This document shows, one piece after another, positions 1 through 11,368 of a stretch of 64,000 nt of DNA. Numbering within the stretch: the first letter of the stretch is position 1; every line of letters begins with the position of its first letter. Below the pieces are notes generated by a model that was not told the DNA's origin, did not search any database, and saw nothing but the letters and a program-made list of their open reading frames with translations. A program made the position numbers and the translations under genes. Source of the stretch: Bradysia coprophila (taxonomy: Eukaryota > Arthropoda > Insecta > Diptera > Sciaridae); NCBI RefSeq assembly GCF_014529535.1, contig NW_023503373.1, forward strand, positions 868,001-932,000, in the 5' to 3' direction.

Positions 1-2626
1 GACAAAAAGCCCGTGTGCATATCAATCCCTAATCAATCAATGTTTCCGGCAACAAAATTTCTGGACTTACCAATACAATTTTCCTTATACAAATATTTTT
101 GAGCACTTTACCGTTATTTCAATAAATTTTGACCAATATATACCAATATCGGGAAAATATAACGGTAACACCATTAACTATAATGGTAAACCCAAATTAA
201 ACAACGTTCGAATTTCTCTTGTTTTTAGGGCGACTAACAACGGTATACTTCAAGTATACCCCATTATGTCTCAATATAAATGTTAATCCAAGTTTATGTT
301 AAGATGGAGCTTCTGGTGCCAAATAAAAAATTTCATCAGTCGCGCCAGATAGGTTGAATTTTGAAAATGCAACTAGTCGAATCACATTCCCATTAGTCAC
401 AAATAACTCCACTTTTCACACAAATTTAGATTTACGACGGCTGTTTTTATATTCCAGGCCTACCAAAAATTCGCATCCGATATTTAACATATGAATTTCA
501 GACCTTAGACTTGCGAGTGACCAGTGATTGATGTGTACACAGGCTCTCGGTATATATTGTTTTTGAAAAAATTGATTATTTTAATTTCTACATTTAAATT
601 AGGCTGATCACTAATGAGCTTAATTATAATGTCAGCAGTATGAACGGTGAAATTAAGTAAAGAAAATATTTCCCAATTTGTTTGACAAACGAAGGAGAGA
701 TAAGACTTTATTGAAAATTGATTATATTTTTTGGTCAAAGTACAAAAATTAACGAAATGATTGCAATTCTCGTGTCTGGTAGTGACCATACCTTAGTCAC
801 TTAATTAGATATTGTAAACATTCTACTAAAATACAATGTTTACTGTACGAATAACAATGTACAAAAAGTTTATTTTGCTAACTCGTAATACTAACTAATA
901 CGTAAAGTTATGTACATTTTAAATTTGTTTACATTACTCAGTCAATAGCGACGAATTAACTTATCAAGCGAAGTACATAAATTATTTGAAGCGCATTCCT
1001 ATCTACGATATACTATTAAAACGAAAACATAGACCCGCAGGTATAGAGATTTAAAAAACAAAAACAAATAGTAAAATGTATGCATCAGCAAAGTCTAGCT
1101 AAACTGAATTTATGACCTAGACCTGCGACATTTAAAAACTTCATGAAATCTAAACATTTCGTTCATTTCGACAATACACTTCCAATATAATGATATAATA
1201 TAGACCTGCTATCAACTATCCTATGCATATATATTAACGAAATGGAATTGTAAATTATTTCACTCAATGTTAGATTGGAAAATAGAATATTGAATATCGA
1301 CCAACAAGCGAATACAGTTTTGCTAATGTGCATCATTTAATAGGGAAAAGTGAGAGGGGAATCATACTAAAGTTTTGAGGTTACACAACCGAAAAATATA
1401 ACCTTTCTAAGCCTACCTGCACATCAATTGCAATGAACTTGACTGTTCATTGCTGCAGCTATTTTTATTTTCTGTTATTTAAAAGCCTCGAAATGCACTT
1501 TATTATTTTGTTGATATGAAAACATAGAGAGGTTCACACTGCGTTGGATGATGTGCATATACATAACAATCAGCATGTAAAAACAGTGTATTTATCCATT
1601 GCGCAGCAATTTACCAGTATAACTATAATAAATGCAGTTTATTATTGCGATATCATGCAATGATCAAGAATAATAATTTTTAGAAAAACATGAAGTCTCA
1701 TGATAAAGTTTTGCTTATTTGGATACGTAGTGAGTTTTATGTGGGTGATAAAGGCTAAACGAATAGATTTTTGATAGATCACAAAGTATATCATTTTGAT
1801 TGAAAATCTTAATTTAATTCTCCACTAGCAAAAAAAATCTTGAGATATCTTGTTTGTCAACAAACGAACAAAAAAAACTTTATTTACAAACTCGAAACTT
1901 GTATATACACAAAATCCATCAAAAGAAATTGATACGGTATGGCAGCACACCAAGCACCAAGGTTTGACAAAATTACAAGGTAAGATACAATCAAATCTAA
2001 TCCATTAAGTATACAATCAAGTCAAAGTTAAAAATAGACGGCCTTGATACGTATCGGAAGTATGTGCATTCAAGAGGTTGATAAACTTTCAATTAATTTG
2101 ATTTTTCGTAAATTTTGTGTGTGAATTTGACGGTGCCCGTCTATACAAAACATTACCTCAAAATTAATGCTTCATTACAATTCTAGTCGCCAATTAAAAT
2201 TGTTGTTGATGTTGCCAGACATAGAAACGACATAGATATAATGAAGACAAAACGTAGAGATCATATTAGCTGTTTCAATGTTACAAAATTCAGATTCCCG
2301 CGTAAATTAAATAATCATTTAATAAACGATTTATTTAACCTTTAAAATGGCTAGCCAGTGCTATAGATGAGGAAAGTAAAGTATGAGCGTTATAAGTGTA
2401 GTGCTCTATCATAGAGAGGAAAACTTATGTTCAAATGAATGAAGTAAAAGATTTAATAAAAGGCGTTTGCTGTTTGTAGAAGATCATTACTCAGAACTAT
2501 ATATTCACACAAAAATGGCCACCAATTTCAAATCGATTCATTGTATAATAGGATGTAGTCAATATGGTTAAATTTGTGATAAAATTAAATTTAGCGCTTT
2601 AATTAAAACGCTTAATTATCTGTTAT
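1..2626. other. AT-rich intergenic DNA, no gene recognised
   Basis: Only short AT-rich open frames without family resemblance, splice structure or codon bias. No tRNA, repeat array or clear inverted repeat was seen. Confidence 0.6.
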
Positions 2627-2718
2627 CGACAGCATGGCCAGAAATTAGCTATAGTAAAATATGGAGGAGTACCGACAGCATGGCCAGAAATTAGCTATAG
2701 TAAAATATGGAGGAGTAC
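2627..2718. repeat. 46-bp tandem duplication (two copies)
   Basis: A 46-bp unit starting CGACAGCATGGCC occurs at 2627-2672 and again, as far as can be seen identically, at 2673-2718. A GC-richer tail (GAGGCGAGGCCGAGG) follows. It looks like a recent local duplication. Confidence 0.85.
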
Positions 2719-3496
2719 CGAGGCGAGGCCGAGGTCGGTAAGCACGCACCATTTCTATTGTTAGCCTTATCGACATATGTGAAGTATTTTACTAAAAGAA
2801 ATAAAGATAAAAATTCACTGTCATCAATTAATATTTTTGTGAGAAACAGGCTAAATGATACGTCTGCCGTTTCTGTAACTTTATTTGAATGTCCCTGCTA
2901 TTACAAAAAAAAACTAATAAATCGGAAAGCACACAAAAAATCCTAATAACTTCTCATTATATAACGTTCAACCATGCTTTAAGCATATAAAAGAGAAAAA
3001 AAGACGTAAGCGAACAATAACACGGAGATAAGTACATTTTTATCAAATTTAAATTGTAAATAAATTTATTTCTCTTTAGTTAAAAAAATCTCTAATCTTT
3101 TTACAGCAATTATTTTAGCAACCCGCGTAATTGTATAATTTTCTACTTATCTACTGTTACCACAAAAAAAAACATTCGGTTTTTGTGCCATCATCTCATT
3201 ACAATTTAATTCACATGCGTTCGTCCAACATTGAGATATGACTTTTAGTGTGAGAAGATAATCGAAAGAAAGGAAAACTTTTATGTGGCCACCGTTGTAC
3301 TATGTAGTGAACTACTGTCTCATCTTAAATAATAAAACTTTTTTTTAATAAATATCTTTTTTTTCTGTTAGCTCAGTAGATTAAAAAAAATCTTTATATT
3401 GCGTCACCGCAAGTTATGATGTAGATAAGAGTTACAACAAAATTTCTTATAAAAGTTTTGCGAAGAAAGTTCATATACGTTGAGAAACATACCACT

Positions 3497-4076
3497 CACG
3501 GTTGGTTTGAAACGAGATTAAATAGGGAACGCCGACCAACAATATTTTTGTTTTTTCATTTTATTAATCAGGATGGACAAGAACATCACATAGGAAAAAA
3601 TCAGACCGAACGGCTGGGCCGTTTCTGAGAACCAGCAGCTGTGTCGTCCACGGCCGGTAGAGTAACGGTTGATCCTGACTTTGGGATCGGTAGCGGGATT
3701 AATTCTAAGACTTTTTATTTAAAAAAAAAACACATTGGAACATCTGGTTGGGCAGCTGTAGCCCCAAGTATTCGAAAAATCACGATTTTCAATGGGCAAT
3801 ATGTTCGAAAGATATGTTGATATGGACAGAGGGCTACAAGCCCAATCCACCACTAGTAACTGATTTTTTAGATGTTGTCTCTAATGGCCAATTTTTGACC
3901 ATCTTTTTTTTTTGCTACTGTCGAACTTTGAACACTGCTGGTTCTCAGAAGCGGCAAAGGCGTTCGGTCTGATTTTTTCCTGTATGATGTTCTTGTCCAT
4001 CACTGATTAATAATATGAAAAAAAAAATTATTGGTTTTCGGCGTTCCCTATTTAATCTCGTTTCAAACCAACCGTG
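3497..4076. mobile_element. Inverted-repeat transposable element (MITE-like)
   Basis: The ends CACGGTTGGTTTGAAACGAG (3497) and its reverse complement (ending 4076) begin long imperfect terminal inverted repeats of roughly 150 bp each. The arms share ATTAAATAGGGAACGCC, the GGACAAGAACATCA region and the CAGACCGAACG region. The flanks CACT (3493-3496 and 4077-4080) could be a 4-bp target duplication. No transposase frame lies in the ~250-bp centre, so the element is non-autonomous. Confidence 0.75.
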
Positions 4077-4080
4077 CACT

Positions 4081-5956
4081 GTGAACCGAGATTACTTCTA
4101 TCTCTACATTTAGATTTAGTGATTTTTCAGTTTGTTTCTTCGCGTGGTTATTGACCTCGGCTTCGCATCGAATTCACAAATTTCCAGCGACAGCTCGACT
4201 TTTCCGTTCTTGTGACGTAAATATCTGTTACCCCAATCGTTCCTATTGGGAAAATGTCCACTTAGTGACAGCACTCACATCTCACAAGATAATAATGTTC
4301 CATCATCAGCACTTAAATGAGCCGATTAAAAAAACGAAATTTAATGTTTTTTATCACAACTTTCGGAGTTGGCTTGATTATGTAAAAGCACTACATTAAA
4401 TTCAAGCACTGTAAAGGCTTTAATTTGCTGCTTCTTTCTGCTACAATCAATGAGATAACTCTCAATATATTTAAATAAGTAGGTTTCCAACTTAAAACAA
4501 TAATTATTATCAGTGAAATGAAAAATGATAACGCAGAACCTAATCGGTCAATTTGGATAAATAAGCCATTACAATCAGACAGTAGCACGGTACGTTTTCG
4601 GTGAGATTTAACTTTTCGATTTATAGCTGCACTGAAGTATGAATTCATTAGTTGAAATTCATCTGAGAATAATAAATTATCAAAGATTCCCACAGATAAG
4701 TAACATACGCGAATCGGATGGACTGTCCAATATTATTACGTAATCACTAAATAAAACGGGTCTTTGTGAAGGAAATCAAACACAAAAAATTAATAAATTG
4801 AAGGTCGACTATAATTGAAATGACCTTTTCGTTTTCAAATTATGAGGGCAGGTTCTATCACTTATCACTACACTACCGGCAAAATGAATTCTCGTTAAAT
4901 ACGACCATGTACATTGTCCACATATAATGTCGTGTCGTTCGAGCAAGAACTAGTTAGTCTATTAACCTATCGAAGTACACTCAATGCTCTAAATTTAATT
5001 ACAATTTTATTTCGGCTGACACTAATGATAGTTTGAAAACTTGAACAAACTGCAGCAACAACAGTGACAATAATATGTAGCACTAACGAATTATGTAATC
5101 TATTTAAATAATGATATTTATTCACTTACATATAAATGTGTCGTCTTAAAGTAATGCAACTCGCGTGTATGCTTTATGATGTTTAACGACTTTGACCGAA
5201 ATGTGATCTTTATCACTGAATTTCCTTATGCAGATAAACTCAATAAGACATAGTCACATCACCATTATTGTACTGTAGGTCGGTGGATCATTAATATCTA
5301 CACATTGGGGATATTCACTTGTTAGCACTTAACATTCCCAGGTTCACAACTTTCTTTAGTCACAGTTTGGTTCGTCACGAAAAATTCAAAAAAATTACCA
5401 ATTTACATTCAGTCAATCACACACGTGTTAATAAGTTCAACAGTTGATACAGAGAAAATCGCTTGATAATACAATAATTGAGATTTTTCACGTATCTAAT
5501 TCACTGACCAGCAACGACACATTATTTGGCAGAACATGTTCTTTGTTTTGTCTCTACGGACGCGATTCAACTGAATAACATATTATAATCGCTGTTGTAT
5601 AAAGCTCAGCTGCTTTTTGCGTATGAATGTTTTGTTTGAAGAAGTGTATAAGTTTTACGTTTTACAATCTTGTAGCAGCTGATGGTATTAGAAAGCAACA
5701 CAAGCACATTCACTGTAAACATATAGCACAATAATATTCACGATACCCAACAAGTGAAATTAGGGATTATGTGCAGGGAATGCGTATGGTACTTAAACCG
5801 TGATGCTCTTCGTATCAGTTTTGAATTTTTTGAATTCATGAAACTGAACACAACAAACCACACTAAACGTTACGACGAAAATAGATTCTAATCAGCTCTA
5901 AAGTTTAGATCAGGTACCTCTTGCTCTAAATGTATAATAGTGAGTGGTCCACTATA
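4081..5956. other. Intergenic DNA, no gene recognised
   Basis: AT-rich sequence with only short unsupported frames, lying upstream of the tRNA gene. Confidence 0.6.
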
Positions 5957-6028
5957 TCCCATATTGTCTAGTGGCTAGGATATCTGGCTTTCACCCAGAA
6001 GGCCCGGGTTCGATTCCCGGTATGGGAA
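5957..6028 (+). tRNA. tRNA-Glu (anticodon UUC)
   Basis: Complete 72-nt cloverleaf. The acceptor TCCCATA pairs with TATGGGA and the discriminator is A. The D-arm region carries an A box (GTCTAGTGGCTAGGAT), the anticodon stem is TCTGG/CCAGA with loop CTTTCAC, and the anticodon TTC is at 5990-5992. The T arm is CCGGG TTCGATT CCCGG, a perfect B box. There is no intron and no CCA is encoded. The arms match metazoan nuclear tRNA-Glu(UUC) closely and all stems pair, so it should be functional. Confidence 0.97.
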
Positions 6029-6029
6029 A

Positions 6030-6037
6030 TTTTTTTT
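6030..6037 (+). terminator. RNA polymerase III terminator of tRNA-Glu
   Basis: A run of eight T begins two bases after the discriminator base, the usual Pol III stop signal. Confidence 0.9.
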
Positions 6038-6717
6038 ATTATTTTTTTATTAACCAAGAAGCGTTACAGATTCGTATAACATGTCCAACACGAATGTTTC
6101 ATTCGATAGACAGACATGTATTTCTTACGAGTTTTTCTTTATATGAATAAGGTAAAACTCATTTTTACAGATGCATACCAACACTTTGTTCATTTATTAG
6201 CTTAATTTCCATGTATGAGTATAATGTTTGGATATTACTCAATGTAACTACACCAAAGAAATGTATAGCAACGTCTCGAGTGTGAAGCACATGTGAGGAT
6301 TTCAGTGAATGAATGTTTTATTTAAAAAGTAGTGGTGGTTTGTTATGATTGTGGAAAATGTTTTCGGAACTATGTTTGTATACACCGCATTAAATGAATG
6401 ACAAAATCTGCTTATTGCACAACCATCTCATCTCAGAAAAGAATGAAAAGGGGTTGAAGCTATTGTATTCATGAACTTAGAACGTAGTATTCGCGCGAAT
6501 TGAAACGTAGTTACTACTACATGGATATTTTAAGGGATGAAACTGGTGAGTCAACTTTTTTTTATTAAGTAAGCCGGATTCATGACATCATTCTGAAATG
6601 ATGATTAATTTACAGTATATAGCAACATCCTTTAGTAAATACTCTGTTGATATGATTTTAAATCAGACAAAGACATCCGTTATCGACAGAGACAACAGAA
6701 ATTATTCATTGATAAAC

Positions 6718-6845
6718 GGACGGCGAGTAAAATAAACCAGGGACCTATACTAATACACTGAATGAAAATGAACACTACGGCTACTAGTCCCTATTCAGGT
6801 CCCTAGTCAAATCAAGCGCTCTTGTCTGGTTTATTTTACTCTGCC
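6718..6845. mobile_element. 128-bp MITE with 9-bp target duplication
   Basis: The ends are inverted repeats: GAGTAAAATAAACCAG on the left, and CTGGTTTATTTTACTCTGCC on the right. TTGATAAAC directly flanks both sides (6709-6717 and 6846-6854), as expected for an 8-9 bp target-site duplication. Related ends (GGCAGAGTAAAA and TTTATTTGACTCTGC) recur at 15.35-15.67 kb. Confidence 0.8.
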
Positions 6846-6854
6846 TTGATAAAC

Positions 6855-7953
6855 TATGTCCAGCGATACATGCAGCAATGAACGTTATTATTTATATCTC
6901 AATTTCCGGGCCTATTTTCAGCAAATTTTTTGAAATTTTCAGGAAGTTTCTTTCATAATAAATAGGTCCGGCTCAATCTCTGCCATACAACGTTAAAAAG
7001 TCTCGAAAAAAAAGCGAGAACATATTTTGGATGCATTTTTTCATTCGACATGTTTTCTCTCTGCCCTTTTGAGGCTTTTTAACGTTGTTGCTGGAAATCA
7101 ACAGATTTAAAATTGGTGATATCTTTATAGTGTAAGGAGGTTAAGGACGTTTCAAACAATGATCACCGCTACTGATTCGTTCAGGGTAAGTCATTATCAC
7201 ACAATGACAACATGCGAGTTTTTCTTAGATAGACTTGAACAATGAATTTGTCGTACACACTTCGTAATTTCACTAAACGATGAAGAGATTGTGTAGGAAT
7301 TTGTTGATGACATTCTTAGTTGTTCAATGCAAATGTTCTAAAATTCATGCTCTACTTCGACATAATGTTACCGTGGGTGTACACGGTGCGGTGTACTATT
7401 CAAAAGTATGTTTCTGTTACGCTAAAAAATGCAATTGAACAGTCAATAGAAATTCACTTATATTGTTTACGCACCAAAATACGGAAGGCTTGCCATGGTA
7501 TACCCTAACTATATTATATAAAAAAGTAGGTGTCCAACAAAACGAGAAGCATATGGTATTGCAAATGGTAGAGACGGCAATTTCGGCGTTAAATACATTT
7601 ACATTTTTTAACATTTTTATGAAATGGACAAGCTCTAGTGAGCACATTTCCTTCCTATTCCAAATAAAATAATCATGCACCGTTCAGTACTCGCTGGACA
7701 TGATGGATTCGATAATGCTTTGTTACGCATTTCACCATTATGTGCTGGACTGAGTGTTGTAAAGTGAAATTGTTATTCTCCGCAAATTGTTTTAGAATAA
7801 TTCTTACCGAGGGTTCAGGTTCAGTTGTGAACAGAGCTGAATGAAGAGTTAAAGACTGTTAAAACATTCCACGTAGATTAGTGCTGCAAAAAGTTTCTTT
7901 TTTCTAAATTGTAAAATTATGTGAGAGAAGTGAAAAAGAAAACATTGTAAACG
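6855..7953. other. Intergenic DNA upstream of the tetraspanin, with one hairpin
   Basis: Holds an inverted repeat at about 6985-7090 (CAACGTTAAAAAGTCTC against GAGGCTTTTTAACGTTG) and presumably the tetraspanin promoter and 5' UTR, which I could not delimit. Overlapping short frames near 7.3-7.7 kb have no family resemblance. Confidence 0.5.
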
Positions 7954-9333
7954 ATGCGGTTCAATAGCATTTTCAACCACAAATGCTTGCTTGGACTTAC
8001 AAACCTACTATTTTCGGTAAGGGTAAATCTCCAAACTTGTGATCCTGTTCGTGGTGTTAATTATGTGGCATATCGTGTCCCATATGAATAGTTTTGCTAA
8101 TTGTTGTTTCCCAGGCATGTGGTGTTACATTGTTACTCTCAGGATTTTATCTTCTAATGGATAAACAGCGAGTTCTTCTTTCTCGCCTATTGTTAATCGG
8201 TAATGACAATTTGGACTTACCCGAACCACTCTTCTACTACATAGCAATGGGACTGACTATTGGAGGGGTGACGGCTTTAATTGCATCGTTGATAGGATGG
8301 TGGGCAGCGTGCTTGAACACATACTGTCTCTTGAGCATTGTAAGAACTTTTTTCGGAAATTGCCACATCAGTTTCTGGTCAAGTTTCACTTTATCATTGC
8401 AGTACTTTTTAATCGTTCTCATTTTACTAATCGCTGAGTTCGGAATATGTTTGACTATAACTATGTGGCCACAATGTTTGGGTTTGAACTTAGATGAGAC
8501 TGTTATGGTCAAAGCTTTACAGGGTACATACGGAGTTCCTGGTAAAGAACAGGTAGGAATAGAATGATTGATTTTCTTCAAACCTGCTAATTGTAATGGT
8601 TTAAGTTAACTGCTGCCATGGACCTGGCCCAAACGGTTTTCAACTGTTGCGCCATGAATAATAACATAAATTACGACACATCACTGTGGCGTTTACAAGA
8701 GTATGGACAGAGAGATTGGGTTGTTCCGTTGACATGCTGTCATTTATTAAATCGCCATGAGAGTGGTTCGTATCTAGATCCGATACCGATTAATTTAACC
8801 ATTTGTCAGTCATTGGAGCGACATGAGTATGACAAAAGTCGTCACACAGAGGTACGAAGAAACTAAATTTTGTTGGTCTGTTCTGTAATCGATGACTTAA
8901 AGAGTTGAGTTTCAGGGATGTCTTGATAAAATTGACCTGTGGTATCGCCAGCAATATTTCTCATTCTTGTGCGCAGCGTTGATTGTGGCGTAAGTAAAAG
9001 TGAATAAATTAAGATCTAAGACCGAGTGGAAAAACGTTTCAAAATTTTAGGATCGTGGAGTTTGTCGTTTTGTTGAGCGTAATCTTAAGTTGTACGAAAA
9101 TTTCGAATGGTAAAAATGCCATCAAACCACAACATCCACCGAATCATTCCAAATTACCCGAAAATATTTACATGGAAACCGAACAGAATTCAAACTCGAA
9201 TTCCGTTCCATCCAATATGGAGATACGAGATCATTACATTCAGCCGCCCGATTTCTATTCGAGTAAAAGTAATTCGTCATTCAAACCGGTGTCAAAGTAT
9301 CAGTACCACATATCGAAAAGTTATTTGGTTTGA
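7954..9333 (+). CDS. Tetraspanin family membrane protein (5 exons, 367 aa)
   Basis: Reconstructed exons: 7954-8016, 8115-8552, 8606-8851, 8916-8989, 9051-9333. All introns are GT-AG and phases match. TM1 spans the exon 1/2 join and TM2, TM3 and TM4 are clear. The large extracellular loop between TM3 and TM4 holds cysteine pairs at residues 181-182 and 211-212, single cysteines at 234 and 251, and a glycosylation sequon at 230-232. The segments NYDTSLWRLQ and DWVVPLTCC are characteristic of insect tetraspanins. The usual CCG motif reads CCA here. The C-terminal tail is about 70 residues, cytosolic and Pro/Ser/Asn-rich, ending YHISKSYLV. Tetraspanins organise membrane microdomains with integrins and other partners; the subfamily is not assigned. 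An AATAAA lies at 9403-9408, converging on the next gene. Confidence 0.93.
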
Positions 9334-9402
9334 CGAAATTGAGGATGGTCGGGCAGTTGCCTGTAAAATTAAACTTTCCAATATTTGTGTGAGTTTGTGT
9401 TC

Positions 9403-9408
9403 AATAAA
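9403..9408 (+). terminator. Polyadenylation signal of the tetraspanin gene
   Basis: Canonical AATAAA 70 bp after the stop codon and before the convergent PhLP1 gene. Confidence 0.65.
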
Positions 9409-9566
9409 AAAATCGAAAAGCGAACAGAATCCAATCAATTTCCGGCGCTAGGAGAGCCTCTATGATGGTAAGTTAAGTTTTCGACTAATTGTCCAATGTT
9501 TTGGTTATGCTTCCGATTGAGTGATTGGATGATTTAAAAAGCAACAAGGCTCGGAACGATCTCTTT

Positions 9567-9572
9567 TTTATT
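9567..9572 (-). terminator. Polyadenylation signal of the PhLP1 gene
   Basis: AATAAA on the minus strand about 150 bp past the stop. It leaves only ~160 bp between the two convergent signals. Confidence 0.6.
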
Positions 9573-9720
9573 AAATAGATGTAAATGGTACGAAATATAA
9601 AATAATGATTCAGTAGAGTGCTACGTGTAATATAAATGCAATGCAATAGCGCAACTATAATCATGTTACAGCAGCTTGTAGCCGCGAACACATTCTCAGT
9701 TCCAATACGAACGCGATGAA

Positions 9721-10569
9721 TTACTCATCATCGCTGTCATCATTCACATTGTTGACAAGAGCAGGCACATGAGTCTTGTCCGGAAGCATAGCATTTTCAA
9801 TCAGAAAACTTTCCACATCAGACGGAAAAAATACATCGCCACCAAGTTCGTCAGATACGCGGACGAAATTTCCGATTAAATTTTTCGCTTTGTACACCAG
9901 TAGCGCTGGAATGCCACTGATCTTAAAATGCTTGCTCATTCCGGCAACGGAACTGGCAATTCTACAGAACTTAACGTAAACGTACTCTTTGGCAAGCGTA
10001 TGCAAACATTTGTCCATCATTTCGCAGGCTGCCAAATTATTCTCGTAAATGTGCACGATGACGGTTGTGTTTTTGTTTTCCATATCAATCGCATTCAGGA
10101 ACTCATCACCGTTGCGCAACGAAATGACTTGTCCGAAAGTCTTCAGTTGACCATTAACTTTCAACATTTCCATCATGCGTTCCCGTTGGAATGCCAACAT
10201 TGCGTCCGAATTCAATAATTCGTCAAATTCAGCGTCGAATTCATCGTCTTCTTTCTGCTTTTCGTCTTCGGCCTTGGTCTTGGTCGTTATTGCCAGTTTT
10301 TTCATCAACATCAACCGTTCACGCTCTTTTTCTTCATTCTTCTCACTTTCAAGCTGCTTAAATCGTTGCCAATCTTTTATTACACCTTTCGGTCCTGTGT
10401 TGGCTGAAGTCCCCGACCAATTTTCTGCATAGGTCGAAGCTGAAGGCTCACTCGCTGGTTTACTGCTACTCGGTTCATCGTCCGCATCTTCGTATTCGGC
10501 TTCGTCTTCACTGGAACTGCAATAGTTCTCCAACTTTTCACCCAGAATTTTATCCTCCAAAGTAGTCAT
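9721..10569 (-). CDS. PhLP1: Phosducin-like protein 1 (PhLP1/PDCL), single exon, 282 aa
   Basis: The N-terminus MTTLEDKILGEKLENYCSSS and the segment NTGPKGVIKDWQRFKQLE are diagnostic of phosducin-like protein 1. Residues ~1-75 form the acidic, Ser-rich N-terminal region. A charged helical linker follows, then a thioredoxin-like domain (about 145-265; VKFCRIASSVAG, GIPALLVYKAKNLIGNFVRV) without a CxxC redox pair. The tail is acidic (DDSDDE), typical of a CK2-phosphorylated end. The family acts with the CCT chaperonin to fold G-protein beta and assemble Gbeta-gamma in the cytosol. Length is close to the ~300 aa of vertebrate PDCL. The start is the first ATG, preceded by in-frame stops. It is intronless within the CDS; a splice acceptor in the 5' UTR is possible. 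Confidence 0.95.
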   Translation of the reverse strand: MTTLEDKILGEKLENYCSSSEDEAEYEDADDEPSSSKPASEPSASTYAENWSGTSANTGPKGVIKDWQRFKQLESEKNEEKERERLMLMKKLAITTKTKAEDEKQKEDDEFDAEFDELLNSDAMLAFQRERMMEMLKVNGQLKTFGQVISLRNGDEFLNAIDMENKNTTVIVHIYENNLAACEMMDKCLHTLAKEYVYVKFCRIASSVAGMSKHFKISGIPALLVYKAKNLIGNFVRVSDELGGDVFFPSDVESFLIENAMLPDKTHVPALVNNVNDDSDDE

Positions 10570-11368
10570 TTTCTAAATCAATTTACCTAAAACAAACGAA
10601 CGATTTTGGAATTACTAACTTTGCTCGACGTTAATTAAGCTTTCCGCTCATTATTGACTCACGTTTAAGTTAGATATTTACGACAAAATTGCACTAATTA
10701 GCCTCTTTGTTTGGTTTGAAATGGTTTAAATAAATAAAACAAAATTCTATTTTGTGGCTGTCAAATACAACGTACTAGTAGGGACTTCAGTGGAGTACTG
10801 AAAATTTATAAAGAAAATTGGCGAATATGTATTGGCGGGGAAATTCAAAAATTCGTATAGAAATTGCGAGTCATTTGCTATTCGAGTGAATTAGTGATGA
10901 CCTCTGTCTACCGTTCCCTCATACATCGAAATTTATGATAAAAATATTGGAGTTATAGAGGTTGCATAAAAATACCAGAAGATATCTTACGCAATTGTCG
11001 TAACAGATTTAATGATTTAGTTCCGTACCGATAAACTTGCTCTGTCTGAAGCGGCCGAATGGAAAGTAATTGGAAATATAACAGTTTAAAAGAGATTTAC
11101 AAAGTTCGCGTAATGAGATTATGGCTGCACCGATGAGAAAACCATAAGAGTATATACTGCTCCAGGTGTAGTTGCACCGCCACAAGAAATACATAGTCAA
11201 AACTCATTTGAAATTTCTAAGACTTTGCATTAGACAAACGTAACATGTTATTATCGAATCTGTTGCTTCATCTGTCTAATGTCTATCTATTCAGGTGGTG
11301 AAACATTCCTTGAAATGTGCGTAATCAATATTATGTGTCAAAGGTAATCTGTTGAACGAGACTATTAT
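10570..11368. other. Intergenic DNA upstream of PhLP1
   Basis: Presumed promoter side of PhLP1. No TATA box or second gene could be supported. Confidence 0.5.

Noticed and set aside
10175-10432. Ser-rich plus-strand frames opposite PhLP1
   Set aside because: Antisense of the acidic and charged PhLP1 coding sequence.
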